Part shown: piece by piece, positions 1 to 7,852 of the stretch
How the letters are laid out: every line of letters starts with the position of its first letter
How positions within the stretch are numbered: the stretch's first letter is position 1
Assembly (NCBI GenBank): GCA_021781255.1
Contig: JAJXXG010000427.1
Coordinates: 1-18,467, forward strand
DNA length: 18,467 nt
Origin: Acidobacteriota bacterium
GTDB taxonomy: Bacteria > Acidobacteriota > Terriglobia > Terriglobales > Acidobacteriaceae
Direction: 5' to 3'
Notes under the pieces: generated by a model
The model's input: the letters and a program-made list of their open reading frames with translations, nothing else
The model's database searches: none
What the model was told of the DNA's origin: nothing
Translations under genes and position numbers: made by a program

Positions 1-1190
1 ACGATCTGAGCGATCGTCCGGCAAGCGGCGTGTTCATGGATCGCACCAAGCCTGTCCAGGAAAGGGTACGGGTGAAGCTGCCGGCAGGCGTGACGTGGGA
101 TGATCTTGTGAAGATGCCCCCCGACGAGATTCGCGACAAGGGCATTTTCCCACAAGGATTTCTACCGTTGCCGCACGCGAATCATCCCGAGGGCGGCATG
201 GTGTTTTCCTCCCTGGAAATTAAGGAAATGCTTAAGCAGGAAAACCGCGACCTGACGCGGTTCGATCTGGACTTCGATATTCCGGAGCGCTTTGAGCCGG
301 AGTTTCCTCCAGCCATGTATCTGACCACGCGGCCGGACCTTGGCGACGTGTCGAAGGGGCAGCTGGTCACGCTGAACAATTACTACGAATTATTCAGCGG
401 CATTCTGAACCCGAAGCAGATTGAAGGCCTGCGGCTTCTGCTGACGCCGTTTCCGCAGCAGCAGTTCAACGAAACCATCGACCGGCGCTCAGAGAAGCCG
501 AGCCGCGGGGTCGCGTGCCTTGACTGCCACGCGAACGGCGGCACCAATGGCGCCTTCCACCTGGTGGGCGATATCCGCCCGCAGGAGTTCCGTCACCGCA
601 TTGAGACGCCGGTCCTGCGCGGCGTGAACATTCAGCGCCTGTTCGGTTCGCAGAGGGCCTTGAAGTCAATTGAGGACTTTACGGAGTTCGAGCAGAGAGC
701 CGCCTACTTCGATGGCGACCAGGTGATTGCGGCGAAGAAAGGCGTCAATGTGTTGGAGCGCGGGAGCCAGGTACATTCCATGGCGGAGCTTGAGGATATT
801 CTCGACTTTCCTCCGGCGCCGAAGCTGGGATGGGACGGCAAGCTGGATCCCAGCAAGGCGACCGCCGCCGAAATGCGCGGCGAAGGAGTCTTCTTCGGCA
901 AGGGACAGTGCGGAAGCTGCCATTCAGCCCCGTACTACACCGACAACACGATGCACGATATGCATGCGGAACGCTTCTACAAGCAGCACATGGTGAACGG
1001 CATGATGATGGCGCGTGACGGGGCAATCAAGACGTTCCCGCTGCGCGGCATCAAAGACACTCCGCCCTACCTGCATGATGGGCGTCTGCTGACCCTGGAG
1101 GACACGGTGGAGTACTTCAATCTTGTTCTGGGGACCAAGCTGACCGACCAGGAGAAGAAGGATCTGGTGGCGTTCATGCGCGCGCTGTAG
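1..1190 (+). CDS. Di-haem cytochrome c, cytochrome-c peroxidase/MauG-like (5' partial)
   Basis: The frame is open from the left edge without a stop, and the first GTG (30) and ATG (36) lack a ribosome-binding site, so the true start and any export signal probably lie outside. Counting from the GTG at 30, 386 residues are visible. Two c-type haem sites are seen, CLDCH at 163-167 and CGSCH at 294-298. The C-terminal block (about 338-368, with PYLHDGR and TLEDTVEYFN) is typical of the bacterial di-haem peroxidase/MauG superfamily. Such proteins act in the periplasm in peroxide reduction or in oxidative modification of a partner. Which of these applies cannot be told, because the N-terminal part is missing. 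The gene is convergent with cca, 72 bp away. The family is fairly sure; the substrate is unknown. Confidence 0.8.
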   Translation, partial: DLSDRPASGVFMDRTKPVQERVRVKLPAGVTWDDLVKMPPDEIRDKGIFPQGFLPLPHANHPEGGMVFSSLEIKEMLKQENRDLTRFDLDFDIPERFEPEFPPAMYLTTRPDLGDVSKGQLVTLNNYYELFSGILNPKQIEGLRLLLTPFPQQQFNETIDRRSEKPSRGVACLDCHANGGTNGAFHLVGDIRPQEFRHRIETPVLRGVNIQRLFGSQRALKSIEDFTEFEQRAAYFDGDQVIAAKKGVNVLERGSQVHSMAELEDILDFPPAPKLGWDGKLDPSKATAAEMRGEGVFFGKGQCGSCHSAPYYTDNTMHDMHAERFYKQHMVNGMMMARDGAIKTFPLRGIKDTPPYLHDGRLLTLEDTVEYFNLVLGTKLTDQEKKDLVAFMRAL

Positions 1191-1206
1191 GCATCCGCAG
1201 ATAAGA

Positions 1207-1252
1207 CCGCTGTGGAGGGATTGCGGGGATGCGGCCCGCGCCCTTACAGCGG
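1207..1252. terminator. Hairpin between convergent genes, possible bidirectional terminator
   Basis: CCGCTGT (1207-1213) pairs perfectly with ACAGCGG (1246-1252), and the stem can be extended inward by G-T pairs. It lies in the 72-bp gap where the cytochrome gene and cca end towards each other. There is no clear T-run on either side, so it is only terminator-like. Confidence 0.4.
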
Positions 1253-1262
1253 CGCAACTGCT

Positions 1263-2666
1263 TCATGACTTGCCCTGCGGAAAGCGCTCACGCACGAGCC
1301 TGAAGGCTTCGTCGGCAGTGGTGATGGAGCCTTCAAGCTGCGCGTCTTCGACGGCCTGCAGGATGTGCTTGAACTCGGCGCCAGGCACGTAGCCCGCGGC
1401 GATCAGATCGTGGCCGGTGATGAGCGGCCTGGGGCGCACGTCTTCCTCGGGCATGGCCTCGTAGCGCTGGCGGACGAACTCCCAGTGGTCGAGGTTGCCG
1501 CCGCCGGCGAGGCAATCCATGCGGTGCAGGGCGAGGTGCTGCGGGAAATTTTCAAGGCGGAAGAAGCGCTTGAGAGTGGAAGCGCGCATGTGGACGGCGT
1601 CGGCAAAGCGCATGTGGTTCTGGATGAGGGCGAGGATCATGCGGGTTTCGTCGTTGGAGAAGCGGAGGCTCTGTAGGATGCGCGCGCCGATGGCCATGCC
1701 GACCTCGACGTGGCCGTCGAAGCGGATGCGGTCCGGCGCCTGGCGGAAGGTGGGCGGCTTGCCGATGTCGTGGAGCAGCGCGCCCCAGGCGAGGGTGACG
1801 GGGCAGCCGGGCTCAAGCTGCGCGAGCAGCAGCAGGGTGTGCGTCCAGACGTCGCCTTCGGGATGGAAGTCGGGCGGCTGCTGGACGTCTTTCATTGCGG
1901 CGACTTCAGGCAGCACCTGGACGAGGAGATCGGTTTCATCGAGCAGCTCGAAGGCGAGGCGGGCGCGGCCTTCGGTGAGCATGCGGGTGAGCTCGTCGCG
2001 GATGCGCTCGCGGCTGACGGCGTGGATGCGGGCGGCGCGGGTGCGGATGGCGCTGTGCGTGGCGGGGTCGATGGTGAAGCCGAAGCGCGCGGCGAAGCGC
2101 ACGGCGCGCAGCAGGCGGAGCTGGTCCTCTTCAAAGCGAAGCTCGGGGCGGCCGATGGCGCGGATGATGCCGGCGTCGAGGTCGGCGAGGCCGCCAACGT
2201 AGTCTACGACGGCGCTGCGCAGATCCTGCGGGCTTGAGGGCTGCTTAGAGGCGAGACGCAGTGGGTCGAGCAGGAGGCCGTTGATGGTGAAGTCGCGGCG
2301 GCGGACATCTTCCGCGGCGCTGAGGGTGTACTGCACGGCGTCGGGGCGGCGGCCATCGGAGTAGACGCCGTCAGACCGGAAGGTCGCGACCTCGGTCGGG
2401 GACTTCGCGTCCGGCGAACCCTTTGGATGTGGTTCCGGGTCGGCGACCAACACCACGCCAAAGTGCGCGCCAACGGCAAAAGTGCGGGGGAACATGTTGA
2501 GCACCACGTCAGGCGTGGCGGAGGTGGCCACGTCGTAGTCCTCGGGCGTGCGGCCAAGGAGCAGGTCGCGCACGCAGCCGCCGGCGAGATAGGCCTCGTA
2601 TCCGGCAGATTGAAGCGTGCGGACGATGCGCAGGGCGGCTTCGAACTGGGGCGTCGAGGGAAACAT
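1263..2666 (-). CDS. cca: CCA tRNA nucleotidyltransferase (class II, HD-domain type)
   Basis: Adds or repairs the 3'-CCA end of tRNAs in the cytoplasm using CTP and ATP. The 467-residue product opens with the class II nucleotidyltransferase core: LAGGCVRDLLLG at 27-38 followed by the metal-binding pair D43 and D45. It continues with RRRDFTING at 122-130, and EEDQLRLLRAVRF at 179-191 is the nucleotide-selecting and tRNA-binding region. An HD phosphohydrolase-like domain follows, with LLHDIGK at 297-303. Bacterial poly(A) polymerases share the core, but the HD domain and the lack of a long basic tail favour CCA addition; a poly(A) polymerase or a split CC-/A-adding role cannot be excluded. The start is divergent from tsaD with 60 bp between, which must hold both promoters. 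Confidence 0.9.
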   Translation of the reverse strand: MFPSTPQFEAALRIVRTLQSAGYEAYLAGGCVRDLLLGRTPEDYDVATSATPDVVLNMFPRTFAVGAHFGVVLVADPEPHPKGSPDAKSPTEVATFRSDGVYSDGRRPDAVQYTLSAAEDVRRRDFTINGLLLDPLRLASKQPSSPQDLRSAVVDYVGGLADLDAGIIRAIGRPELRFEEDQLRLLRAVRFAARFGFTIDPATHSAIRTRAARIHAVSRERIRDELTRMLTEGRARLAFELLDETDLLVQVLPEVAAMKDVQQPPDFHPEGDVWTHTLLLLAQLEPGCPVTLAWGALLHDIGKPPTFRQAPDRIRFDGHVEVGMAIGARILQSLRFSNDETRMILALIQNHMRFADAVHMRASTLKRFFRLENFPQHLALHRMDCLAGGGNLDHWEFVRQRYEAMPEEDVRPRPLITGHDLIAAGYVPGAEFKHILQAVEDAQLEGSITTADEAFRLVRERFPQGKS

Positions 2667-2714
2667 GGCTCAGGTAGAGAGTAATCCGTTTCGGGGGAAA
2701 GATTCGAGGGCCGG

Positions 2715-2720
2715 TACACT
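2715..2720 (+). promoter_or_regulatory. Candidate -10 box of tsaD, near-leaderless
   Basis: TACACT ends 6 nt before the tsaD ATG, so transcription would start at or next to the start codon. No good -35 box is seen at 16-18 bp and no ribosome-binding site precedes the gene. The same 6-nt spacing occurs at brnT. Confidence 0.35.
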
Positions 2721-2726
2721 GAAAGC

Positions 2727-3932
2727 ATGGGTCGTGGTCTGATTCTCGGCATTGAAAGCTCGTGCGACGAGACGGCGGCGGCGGTGGTGGAGCGCGGGGC
2801 GCGCACGCTGTCGTCCGTGGTGGCGTCGCAGATTGCCACGCACGCGCGCTACGGCGGCGTGGTGCCGGAACTGGCCAGCCGCGAGCATCTCCGCGCCATT
2901 GTGCCGGTGACGCGGGCGGCGCTGGCCGAGGCCGGCTGCACGCTCGCGGACATGGACGCCATTGCCGTGACGAGCGGGCCGGGACTTGCCGGGGCGCTGC
3001 TGGTGGGCATCACGTATGCCAAGGCGCTCGCCTTTGCGTGCGGGCTGCCCCTGATTGCGGTGAATCATCTTGAGGGGCACATCCACGCGGTGCTCTTGAA
3101 TCAACGGGAAACCGCGGAAGATTCGCCGGTTGCGCAAGGCTTTTCCGATGAAGAGCCGGTGCTGGCGCTGGTGGTTTCCGGCGGGCATACGCACCTTTAC
3201 CTGGCGCGGCCGGTGGATGGCACGTGGCGCTACAAGCTGGTGGGGCGCACGGTGGACGACGCGGCGGGCGAGGCCTTTGACAAGGTGGCCAAGCTGCTGG
3301 GGCTTGGATATCCGGGCGGGCCGTGGATCGACGCGCTGGCGCGGTTTGGGGATGCGCGGGCGGTGCCGTTTGCTTTCGCGCAAATCAAACCGAAGGTTCA
3401 CCTGGCCGGTAAGGCCCCGAGGACAAAGGCGGCAATGACGGCTCCCATTGCGGAGTTGGACCCGCACTTCATGTTCTCGTTCTCCGGCATCAAGACGGCG
3501 GTGCTGCGCTATGTGGAGCTGCACGGGCTGCGCGCGGAGGCTGAGGCGCGGGTGGCGCGGATGCTGGCCGGGGTGCGTCCGCCGCAGACGAAGGACGAGG
3601 CGCTGGGGCTGTGTTCGCAACAGGTGCTGGATTTGATTGCGAGCTTCCAGCACGCGGTGGTTGGCGACCTGATGAAGAAGACTTTTGCCGCGGCGGAGGC
3701 GCTGGGCGCGGCGCGGATTCTGGTGACGGGCGGCGTGGCGGCCAATCGCGAGCTGCGGGCGCGGTTCGCGGCAGAGGCCGGGCGGCGCGGGGTGCGGGTG
3801 GCGTTCCCCACGCTCGCGCTCTCGACGGACAACGCGGCGATGATTGCTGCGGCTGCCTGGCCACGGTTTGTGGCGGGCGAGTTTGCCGGGCTGGATTTGT
3901 CGGCGGACCCGTCGCTGGCGCTGGGGCGGTGA
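2727..3932 (+). CDS. tsaD: tRNA N6-threonylcarbamoyladenosine synthase subunit TsaD
   Basis: Catalytic subunit that, with TsaB and TsaE, transfers the threonylcarbamoyl group to A37 of ANN-decoding tRNAs. The ASKHA fold is clear: GIESSCDET at 8-16, the metal-binding HLEGH at 114-118 (H114, H118), SGGHT at 151-155, [12 protein letters not shown] at 181-192, [10 protein letters not shown] at 253-262, [11 protein letters not shown] at 334-344, and the late metal ligand in STDNA (D368). At 401 residues it is about 60 longer than the E. coli protein. The extra residues sit in loops near 125-143, 220-245 and 265-295 and leave the motifs intact. The ATG at 2727 fits the N-terminus of the family. No tsaB or tsaE is in the window. 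The gene ends 16 bp from the convergent brnA. Confidence 0.95.
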   Translation: MGRGLILGIESSCDETAAAVVERGARTLSSVVASQIATHARYGGVVPELASREHLRAIVPVTRAALAEAGCTLADMDAIAVTSGPGLAGALLVGITYAKALAFACGLPLIAVNHLEGHIHAVLLNQRETAEDSPVAQGFSDEEPVLALVVSGGHTHLYLARPVDGTWRYKLVGRTVDDAAGEAFDKVAKLLGLGYPGGPWIDALARFGDARAVPFAFAQIKPKVHLAGKAPRTKAAMTAPIAELDPHFMFSFSGIKTAVLRYVELHGLRAEAEARVARMLAGVRPPQTKDEALGLCSQQVLDLIASFQHAVVGDLMKKTFAAAEALGAARILVTGGVAANRELRARFAAEAGRRGVRVAFPTLALSTDNAAMIAAAAWPRFVAGEFAGLDLSADPSLALGR

Positions 3933-3948
3933 GAGCAGGCGGGCGGGT

Positions 3949-4263
3949 TTATTTTGCGTGTGCCTTGTGGGCGCTAAGCATTTCGCGGCGCAGGATGGCG
4001 TTGATGCGGGACTGATAGCCCTTGCCGTAGGATTTGAGCCAGTCGAGCACATCTGCGTCGACGCGTGCTGTGATCTGGCGCTTAACCGGGCGATAGAAGT
4101 GAGCGCGCTCGGCGCGCCTCCACTGTTCGCCGGTCATCTCCGGGGCATCGCTCAGATCAATCTCGCTTTCAGGCCGAGCCGCAAGCGCAAGAAGATTGGC
4201 GCGCTGCGCGCTGGTCAGAGGCGGGAGCGTCTGTGGTGTGTAGCTAACGATTTTCTTCTTCAT
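3949..4263 (-). CDS. brnA: BrnA-type antitoxin with ribbon-helix-helix domain
   Basis: Antitoxin of a type II toxin-antitoxin pair; binds and neutralises BrnT, and the complex usually represses its own operon. The product has 104 residues. The N-terminal half holds the toxin-facing region with DLSDAPEMT (36-44), followed by W48. The C-terminal ribbon-helix-helix has strand KRQITARVD (61-69), helix 70-80 and helix GYQSRINAILRREM (82-95). The ATG at 4263 was chosen because AAAGGAGAG lies just upstream inside brnT and the protein then matches the family; a longer frame reaching 4527 only overlaps brnT out of frame. It overlaps the end of brnT by 20 bp, the usual translational coupling of this pair. 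Confidence 0.9.
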   Translation of the reverse strand: MKKKIVSYTPQTLPPLTSAQRANLLALAARPESEIDLSDAPEMTGEQWRRAERAHFYRPVKRQITARVDADVLDWLKSYGKGYQSRINAILRREMLSAHKAHAK

Positions 4264-4552
4264 AGCGCTGTCTCTCCTTTCGCGTTGCGCGCCTGGCGGA
4301 AATGATGCGAATGACTTCAACGGTTGTTTCATGACAGTCATCTTCCCTGACCGTGTGAGCGACAAGCAGCAGGAGAAGGCCCTCAACCTCTCCGTAGGTT
4401 CGCCAGCGCTCTTCGCCGCCTTCAATTCGATCCAGGACGGAAACGAAGAGTGGATCGAAGAATACGTGACAAGCTTCCTCGAAGCTGACGCCATGCTTGC
4501 GCCGGTTGGAGATGTTCTTGGCCTCATCCCACTCGAACCGGATTGCCGTCAT
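4244..4552 (-). CDS. brnT: BrnT-type ribonuclease toxin
   Basis: RNase toxin related in fold to RelE that arrests growth by RNA cleavage when BrnA is lost. The product has 102 residues. Family blocks seen are FEWDEAKN at 6-13, RKHGVSFEEA at 18-27, DPLFVSVLD at 33-41, ERWRTYG at 48-54, and the long C-terminal IRIISARRATRKERQRYEE at 81-99 with its basic cluster. A short charged insertion (about 69-79) lengthens the usual loop. The ATG at 4552 is chosen because family homology starts there and a strong promoter ends 6 nt upstream; the frame runs on to 4639, but that part would lie within the promoter. The segment is visibly less GC-rich than the neighbouring tsaD and cysS, consistent with a horizontally acquired module. 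Confidence 0.9.
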   Translation of the reverse strand: MTAIRFEWDEAKNISNRRKHGVSFEEACHVFFDPLFVSVLDRIEGGEERWRTYGEVEGLLLLLVAHTVREDDCHETTVEVIRIISARRATRKERQRYEEENR

Positions 4553-4558
4553 GGCAAA

Positions 4559-4587
4559 AGTATAACTACAAATATGCACATGTGCAA
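4559..4587 (-). promoter_or_regulatory. brnTA promoter with 12-bp palindromic operator candidate
   Basis: On the minus strand TTGCAC (4582-4587) and TATACT (4559-4564) are separated by 17 bp, a near-consensus sigma-70 promoter. The perfect palindrome TGCACATGTGCA (4575-4586) covers the -35 box and is a natural candidate for autoregulatory BrnA/BrnTA binding (inference). Only 6 nt separate the -10 box from the brnT ATG, so the mRNA should be leaderless or nearly so. Confidence 0.75.
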
Positions 4588-4730
4588 GGATGGATGCCGA
4601 ACGCAAATCTTGCTGCTGGTTGGAGCTGATTTTCATCATTTGTGCGATGCGTGCCGCTTGGTTCTGAGCAGCGTTGGTATGGTTGCCATTGATTGTGCAG
4701 TGGCGGATGCGGCTGGGGCATAACCCGCGC

Positions 4731-4739
4731 TGTTACAAT
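4731..4739 (+). promoter_or_regulatory. Extended -10 promoter candidate for cysS
   Basis: TGTTACAAT (TG-n-TACAAT) lies 65 bp upstream of the cysS ATG. No good -35 box is present, which suits an extended -10 promoter. It predicts a leader of about 60 nt in which I see no known riboswitch or T-box. Confidence 0.45.
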
Positions 4740-4804
4740 CAATAGGGTCTGGCTTTGCGCTGATTTTACCCGTGCGCCGGGCCTGCGGTACGAGCTGCGA
4801 ACCT

Positions 4805-6283
4805 ATGACCCTCCGCCTTTTTAATACCCTCACCGGACAATTGGACCCGCTCGTGCCCATGGATGGGCAGACGCTGCGGATGTATGCCTGCGGGCCGACG
4901 GTGTATGACTACGGGCACATCGGTAACTTCAGGACGTTTCTGCAGATCGACGTGCTGCGGCGCTTTCTGAAGCTGACGGGCATGCCGCTGCGCCACGTGA
5001 TGAACATTACCGATGTGGACGACAAGATCATTCGTAATGCTGCGGCAGCGGGGATTCCCATTGGCGAGTACACGCCGCGCTATGTGGACGCATTCTTTGA
5101 GGATCTTGACGCCCTGCGCATCGAGCGGCCGGAGCAGATTGCGCGCGCAACGGAAAACATTGGCCGCATGGTGGAGCTGATTCAGAAGCTGGAGGCCATT
5201 GGCGCGGCGTACCAGACCGAAGACGGGAGCTGGTATTTCCGGCTGTCGTCGTTTCCCGCGTATGGGAAGCTGAGCAAGAAGGACCTGAGCGGCATGGAAG
5301 ACGGCGCGCGGGTGGACGTGGACGAGTACGAGAAGGACTCGGCGCGCGACTTTGCTCTGTGGAAGGCGGCCAAGCCGGGCGAGACGGCGTGGGATACGGC
5401 GATTGGGCGTGGCCGGCCGGGATGGCACATCGAGTGCTCGGCGATGTCGATGGAGTACCTGGGCGACAGCTTTGACCTGCACGCGGGCGGCGAAGACCTG
5501 ATGTTTCCGCACCACGAGAACGAGATTGCGCAGAGCGAAAGCGTGACGCACAAGCCACTGGCGCGGCACTGGATGCATGTGCGCTTTCTGCTGGTGGACG
5601 GGCGCAAGATGTCGAAGAGCGAGGGCAACTTCTATACGCTGCGCGACCTGCTGCTGAAGGGCTATAAGGCCTCGGCAATAAGGCTGGCGCTGATTTCAGT
5701 TCGCTACCGGCATCAGCTGAACTTCACATTCGACGGGCTGATTGAAGCGACCAACGCCATTGAGCGGCTGCGCACGTTTTATCAGCGGCTGACGACGACC
5801 GCCTTTGCCGAGGGCACGAATCCGGCAATGCAGGCCGCGGTGGAGAAGGCGCAGGCGGAGTACATGAACGCGCTGAGCAACGACCTGAACACAGCCGAGG
5901 CACGCGCGCCGATTTTCGACCTGCTGCGCGCGTCGAACACGGCCATCGATCAGGGGCAGTTTCTTGTCGGCGACCGGGATGCGGTGCTGCAGGTGCTGTC
6001 GAACTTTGACGCGGTGTTTGACGTGCTTGATGACCGCGACGCCGAGCCGACCCAACGCGCGCTGGCATGGGCTGAGGCGGAAGGGCGCATGGCGGATGTG
6101 GCTCCCGAGCTGCTGGTGCGGCAGGGGCTGAGCGATGAGGAGATTGATGCGCTGGTGGCCGAGCGCACACGCGCCAAGAAGCAGCGCAACTTTGCGCGCG
6201 CCGATCAGATTCGCAATGAGCTGGCGGAGAAGGGCGTGGTCATCGAGGACTCGAAGGACGGCGTGCGCTGGAAGCGGAAGTAG
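4805..6283 (+). CDS. cysS: Cysteine--tRNA ligase
   Basis: Charges tRNA-Cys with cysteine in the cytoplasm as a class I synthetase. The 492-residue product has the HIGH-type motif HIGN at 38-41, preceded by zinc ligand C29. Further zinc-site residues are WHIECSAMS (C211) and HHENEIAQSE from 236, and KMSKS is at 268-272. A C-terminal anticodon-binding region follows, ending in a short basic tail. The length is usual (E. coli 461). The ATG at 4805 is preferred over an in-frame GTG at 4772 because the family N-terminus (LFNTLTG) begins right after it. A membrane-protein gene follows 31 bp downstream, so the two may be co-transcribed. Cysteine supply links loosely to the ISC operon in the same window, but that is probably chance. 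Confidence 0.96.
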   Translation: MTLRLFNTLTGQLDPLVPMDGQTLRMYACGPTVYDYGHIGNFRTFLQIDVLRRFLKLTGMPLRHVMNITDVDDKIIRNAAAAGIPIGEYTPRYVDAFFEDLDALRIERPEQIARATENIGRMVELIQKLEAIGAAYQTEDGSWYFRLSSFPAYGKLSKKDLSGMEDGARVDVDEYEKDSARDFALWKAAKPGETAWDTAIGRGRPGWHIECSAMSMEYLGDSFDLHAGGEDLMFPHHENEIAQSESVTHKPLARHWMHVRFLLVDGRKMSKSEGNFYTLRDLLLKGYKASAIRLALISVRYRHQLNFTFDGLIEATNAIERLRTFYQRLTTTAFAEGTNPAMQAAVEKAQAEYMNALSNDLNTAEARAPIFDLLRASNTAIDQGQFLVGDRDAVLQVLSNFDAVFDVLDDRDAEPTQRALAWAEAEGRMADVAPELLVRQGLSDEEIDALVAERTRAKKQRNFARADQIRNELAEKGVVIEDSKDGVRWKRK

Positions 6284-6314
6284 CAAGAATTAAAGAGCAG
6301 GAGACCTTCCCCCT

Positions 6315-6860
6315 ATGGAAGCGAATGAAGCGCAGGAATTGCAGGAGCACGCCGAGCACGGGTCGCATGAGTCTGCGATGCGTCCGGTTGCTTTCACGAT
6401 GAGCGTGCTGGCGGTGCTGGTGGCCGTGACGACGGTGCTGGGTCATCGCACACACACTGAGGCGGTGCTGGACCAGAACAAGGCCACCGACCAGTGGAAC
6501 TTTTACCAGGCGAAGAAGATCCGCTCGAACGATACGGCGCTGATCACCGATCTGTTGAGCGTGGTGACCATTGCTGACAAGGACACCGAACAGAAGATCG
6601 CGAAGGCCTATGCAGACCATCAGGCCAAGTGGATCGCCGATTTTAAAGACGAGCAGGAAAAGGCCGAGGCGCTTGAAGTAAAGGTGGAGCAGGCCGAGGC
6701 GCGCGCCGATCGCTTTGACCTGGGCGAGGCACTGCTGGAGATTGGCCTGGTGATTACATCGGTGACGCTGCTGACGCGCAGCCGCGCCTATTGGTATTTC
6801 GGCATGGTGTTCGCGGCGATTGGGATTGCGTCGGCGGTGTCGGCGTACTCTCTGAAGTAG
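6315..6860 (+). CDS. DUF4337 family membrane protein
   Basis: A 181-residue protein of unknown function that I recognise as the DUF4337 family by its layout. An acidic N-terminus precedes transmembrane segment 1 (about 24-43). A conserved stretch with DQWNFYQAKKIRSN (59-72) follows, then a charged helical or coiled-coil region (about 90-132). Two closely spaced C-terminal transmembrane helices (about 136-154 and 159-178) end the protein. With three membrane spans the helical middle should sit on one side of the inner membrane. AGGAG at 6299-6303 serves as ribosome-binding site, with a long 11-nt spacing. It follows cysS by 31 bp with no terminator seen between. Confidence 0.8.
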   Translation: MEANEAQELQEHAEHGSHESAMRPVAFTMSVLAVLVAVTTVLGHRTHTEAVLDQNKATDQWNFYQAKKIRSNDTALITDLLSVVTIADKDTEQKIAKAYADHQAKWIADFKDEQEKAEALEVKVEQAEARADRFDLGEALLEIGLVITSVTLLTRSRAYWYFGMVFAAIGIASAVSAYSLK

Positions 6861-6887
6861 CGCCGGAGCAGGCATGCGGGTCACCGT

Positions 6888-6912
6888 TGGGCCGGCCCAC
6901 GCGTGGTAGACT
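6888..6912 (+). promoter_or_regulatory. Palindrome plus -10 box before the exported-protein gene
   Basis: The perfect palindrome TGGGCCGGCCCA (6888-6899) stands 7 bp upstream of a -10-like TAGACT (6907-6912), which ends 9 nt before the ATG at 6922. The layout suggests a promoter with a very short leader and a possible operator at the -35 position. No ribosome-binding site is visible. Confidence 0.35.
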
Positions 6913-6921
6913 AGCGGCGCA

Positions 6922-7590
6922 ATGAATGTCCGTTGGATGGCTTTACTGCTTCTTGCCGGCTGCGCCCCGATTCTTGCGCAGGCCCCCACACATGCCGCGC
7001 ACCCTGCGCACCCTGCGCCCCGGAGCTTTGCAAACAAGCTTGGTTTTACGTATACCTTTCCTGCTGACTGGGATGTGGTGGACATGAGCTCGACGCTGCC
7101 GGAGGCTCGGCTGCAGGCGCAGCAAAGCGCGACGAGCGAGACGGAAAAGCAGGGCGCGGCCTGTATTCAGATTGCGCTGAGCGCGCGTCATGGCAGCCCG
7201 ACATCGACGGTGGTGGCCCTGGTGCTGCCGTTTTCATGCCTGGGTTCGGTGATGACGGACAAGGATATTCCCGGCATGGCGGCTGGCGCGGTGGAGGGCA
7301 TCCAGCAGAACATGGATTTGACCTCGGAGCCGCAGTATGGCTCGTATGCGCTGGGCAGCCACACGGTGTGGATTGAGCGGGTGAAGGGCACGCTCAAGGC
7401 GAATCCACAGGCACAGTACACGGTGGAGACGGTGTGCAGCCTGGTGAAGAAGGGCGCGGTGTGCTGGATGGCGATGGCCGCCGATGACGCGGCGCTGGCG
7501 ACTTTTGAAAAGGGCAAAGTGACGCTGGACGGAGAGACGCCGAAGGCGCTGGTGCCGGCGACGGCGTTTGACACGAAACCTGCCCAGTGA
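6922..7590 (+). CDS. Exported protein of unknown function
   Basis: I do not recognise this 222-residue family. The N-terminus has a hydrophobic export signal. Cleavage by signal peptidase I after LAQA (residue 21) seems likely; the string LAGC ending at C14 could instead be a lipobox, but the preceding hydrophobic stretch would be very short. A His/Ala/Pro-rich linker (22-34) follows. The mature part begins FTYTFPADWDVVD, resembling the start of single-domain exported proteins that share an (F/Y)-P-x-x-W block. Four further cysteines occur, including CSLVKKGAVC near the C-terminal third, so disulfides are possible. The gene ends before a 402-bp region without an assured gene. Confidence 0.7.
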   Translation: MNVRWMALLLLAGCAPILAQAPTHAAHPAHPAPRSFANKLGFTYTFPADWDVVDMSSTLPEARLQAQQSATSETEKQGAACIQIALSARHGSPTSTVVALVLPFSCLGSVMTDKDIPGMAAGAVEGIQQNMDLTSEPQYGSYALGSHTVWIERVKGTLKANPQAQYTVETVCSLVKKGAVCWMAMAADDAALATFEKGKVTLDGETPKALVPATAFDTKPAQ

Positions 7591-7694
7591 GCAGGCGCAA
7601 GCGGCTGAATCTGCGGGCGATGGCCGTCCGGCGATGTGCAACGCCGTAGTAAAGCCGCAGGTCTGCGTGCTATGCTCAGGCCAGCGGAAACCTT

Positions 7695-7835
7695 ATGCAA
7701 ACGCACGCCACAGACTCTGCAGGGGTGCCGGCGGCCAAGCGCTGGTCGCGGTCGCGCGCGCGTTGCATCTGCCCGCGGCGCCATCTGCGCGTGCTGCCTA
7801 TCCGCACGCGACCTAGCCTCTTCGGCGGCGACTAG
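7695..7835 (+). CDS. Arg-rich mini-ORF, possible leader peptide
   Basis: The frame has ATG at 7695, TAG at 7833-7835 and 46 codons, nine of them Arg, including RSRAR and PRRHLR. It has high third-position GC like real genes here, and a weak GGAAA sits upstream of the ATG. An extended -10 candidate would start RNA about 12 nt before it. The stop lies in the loop of a strong hairpin, and the next gene is a class III aminotransferase of the acetylornithine/GABA group. Arg codons are also common by chance in GC-rich DNA, so this may not be a gene. Confidence 0.25.
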   Translation: MQTHATDSAGVPAAKRWSRSRARCICPRRHLRVLPIRTRPSLFGGD

Positions 7836-7852
7836 CTGCACGGCTGCCGAAG
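7820..7852 (+). promoter_or_regulatory. Strong hairpin overlapping the mini-ORF stop
   Basis: CTTCGGCGGC (7820-7829) pairs with GCTGCCGAAG (7843-7852) over 10 bp with one G-T pair and a 13-nt loop containing the mini-ORF stop. No T-run follows, so it is not a simple intrinsic terminator. A pause or attenuation structure is possible. Confidence 0.4.

Noticed and set aside
2670..4052. 460-codon open frame on the minus strand opposite tsaD
   Set aside because: Arg/His/Pro-rich shadow translation without family features; tsaD on the other strand is certain.
4264..4527. Long upstream extension of brnA
   Set aside because: It overlaps brnT out of frame, and the brnA family sequence starts at ATG 4263 behind a strong ribosome-binding site.
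4772..4804. GTG start for cysS 11 codons upstream
   Set aside because: No ribosome-binding site and no family similarity before M at 4805.
7621..7660. Fluoride-riboswitch-like string GGCGATGGCCG
   Set aside because: Only the short opening resembles the motif; the required pseudoknot and downstream elements could not be placed, and the next gene is not a fluoride transporter.
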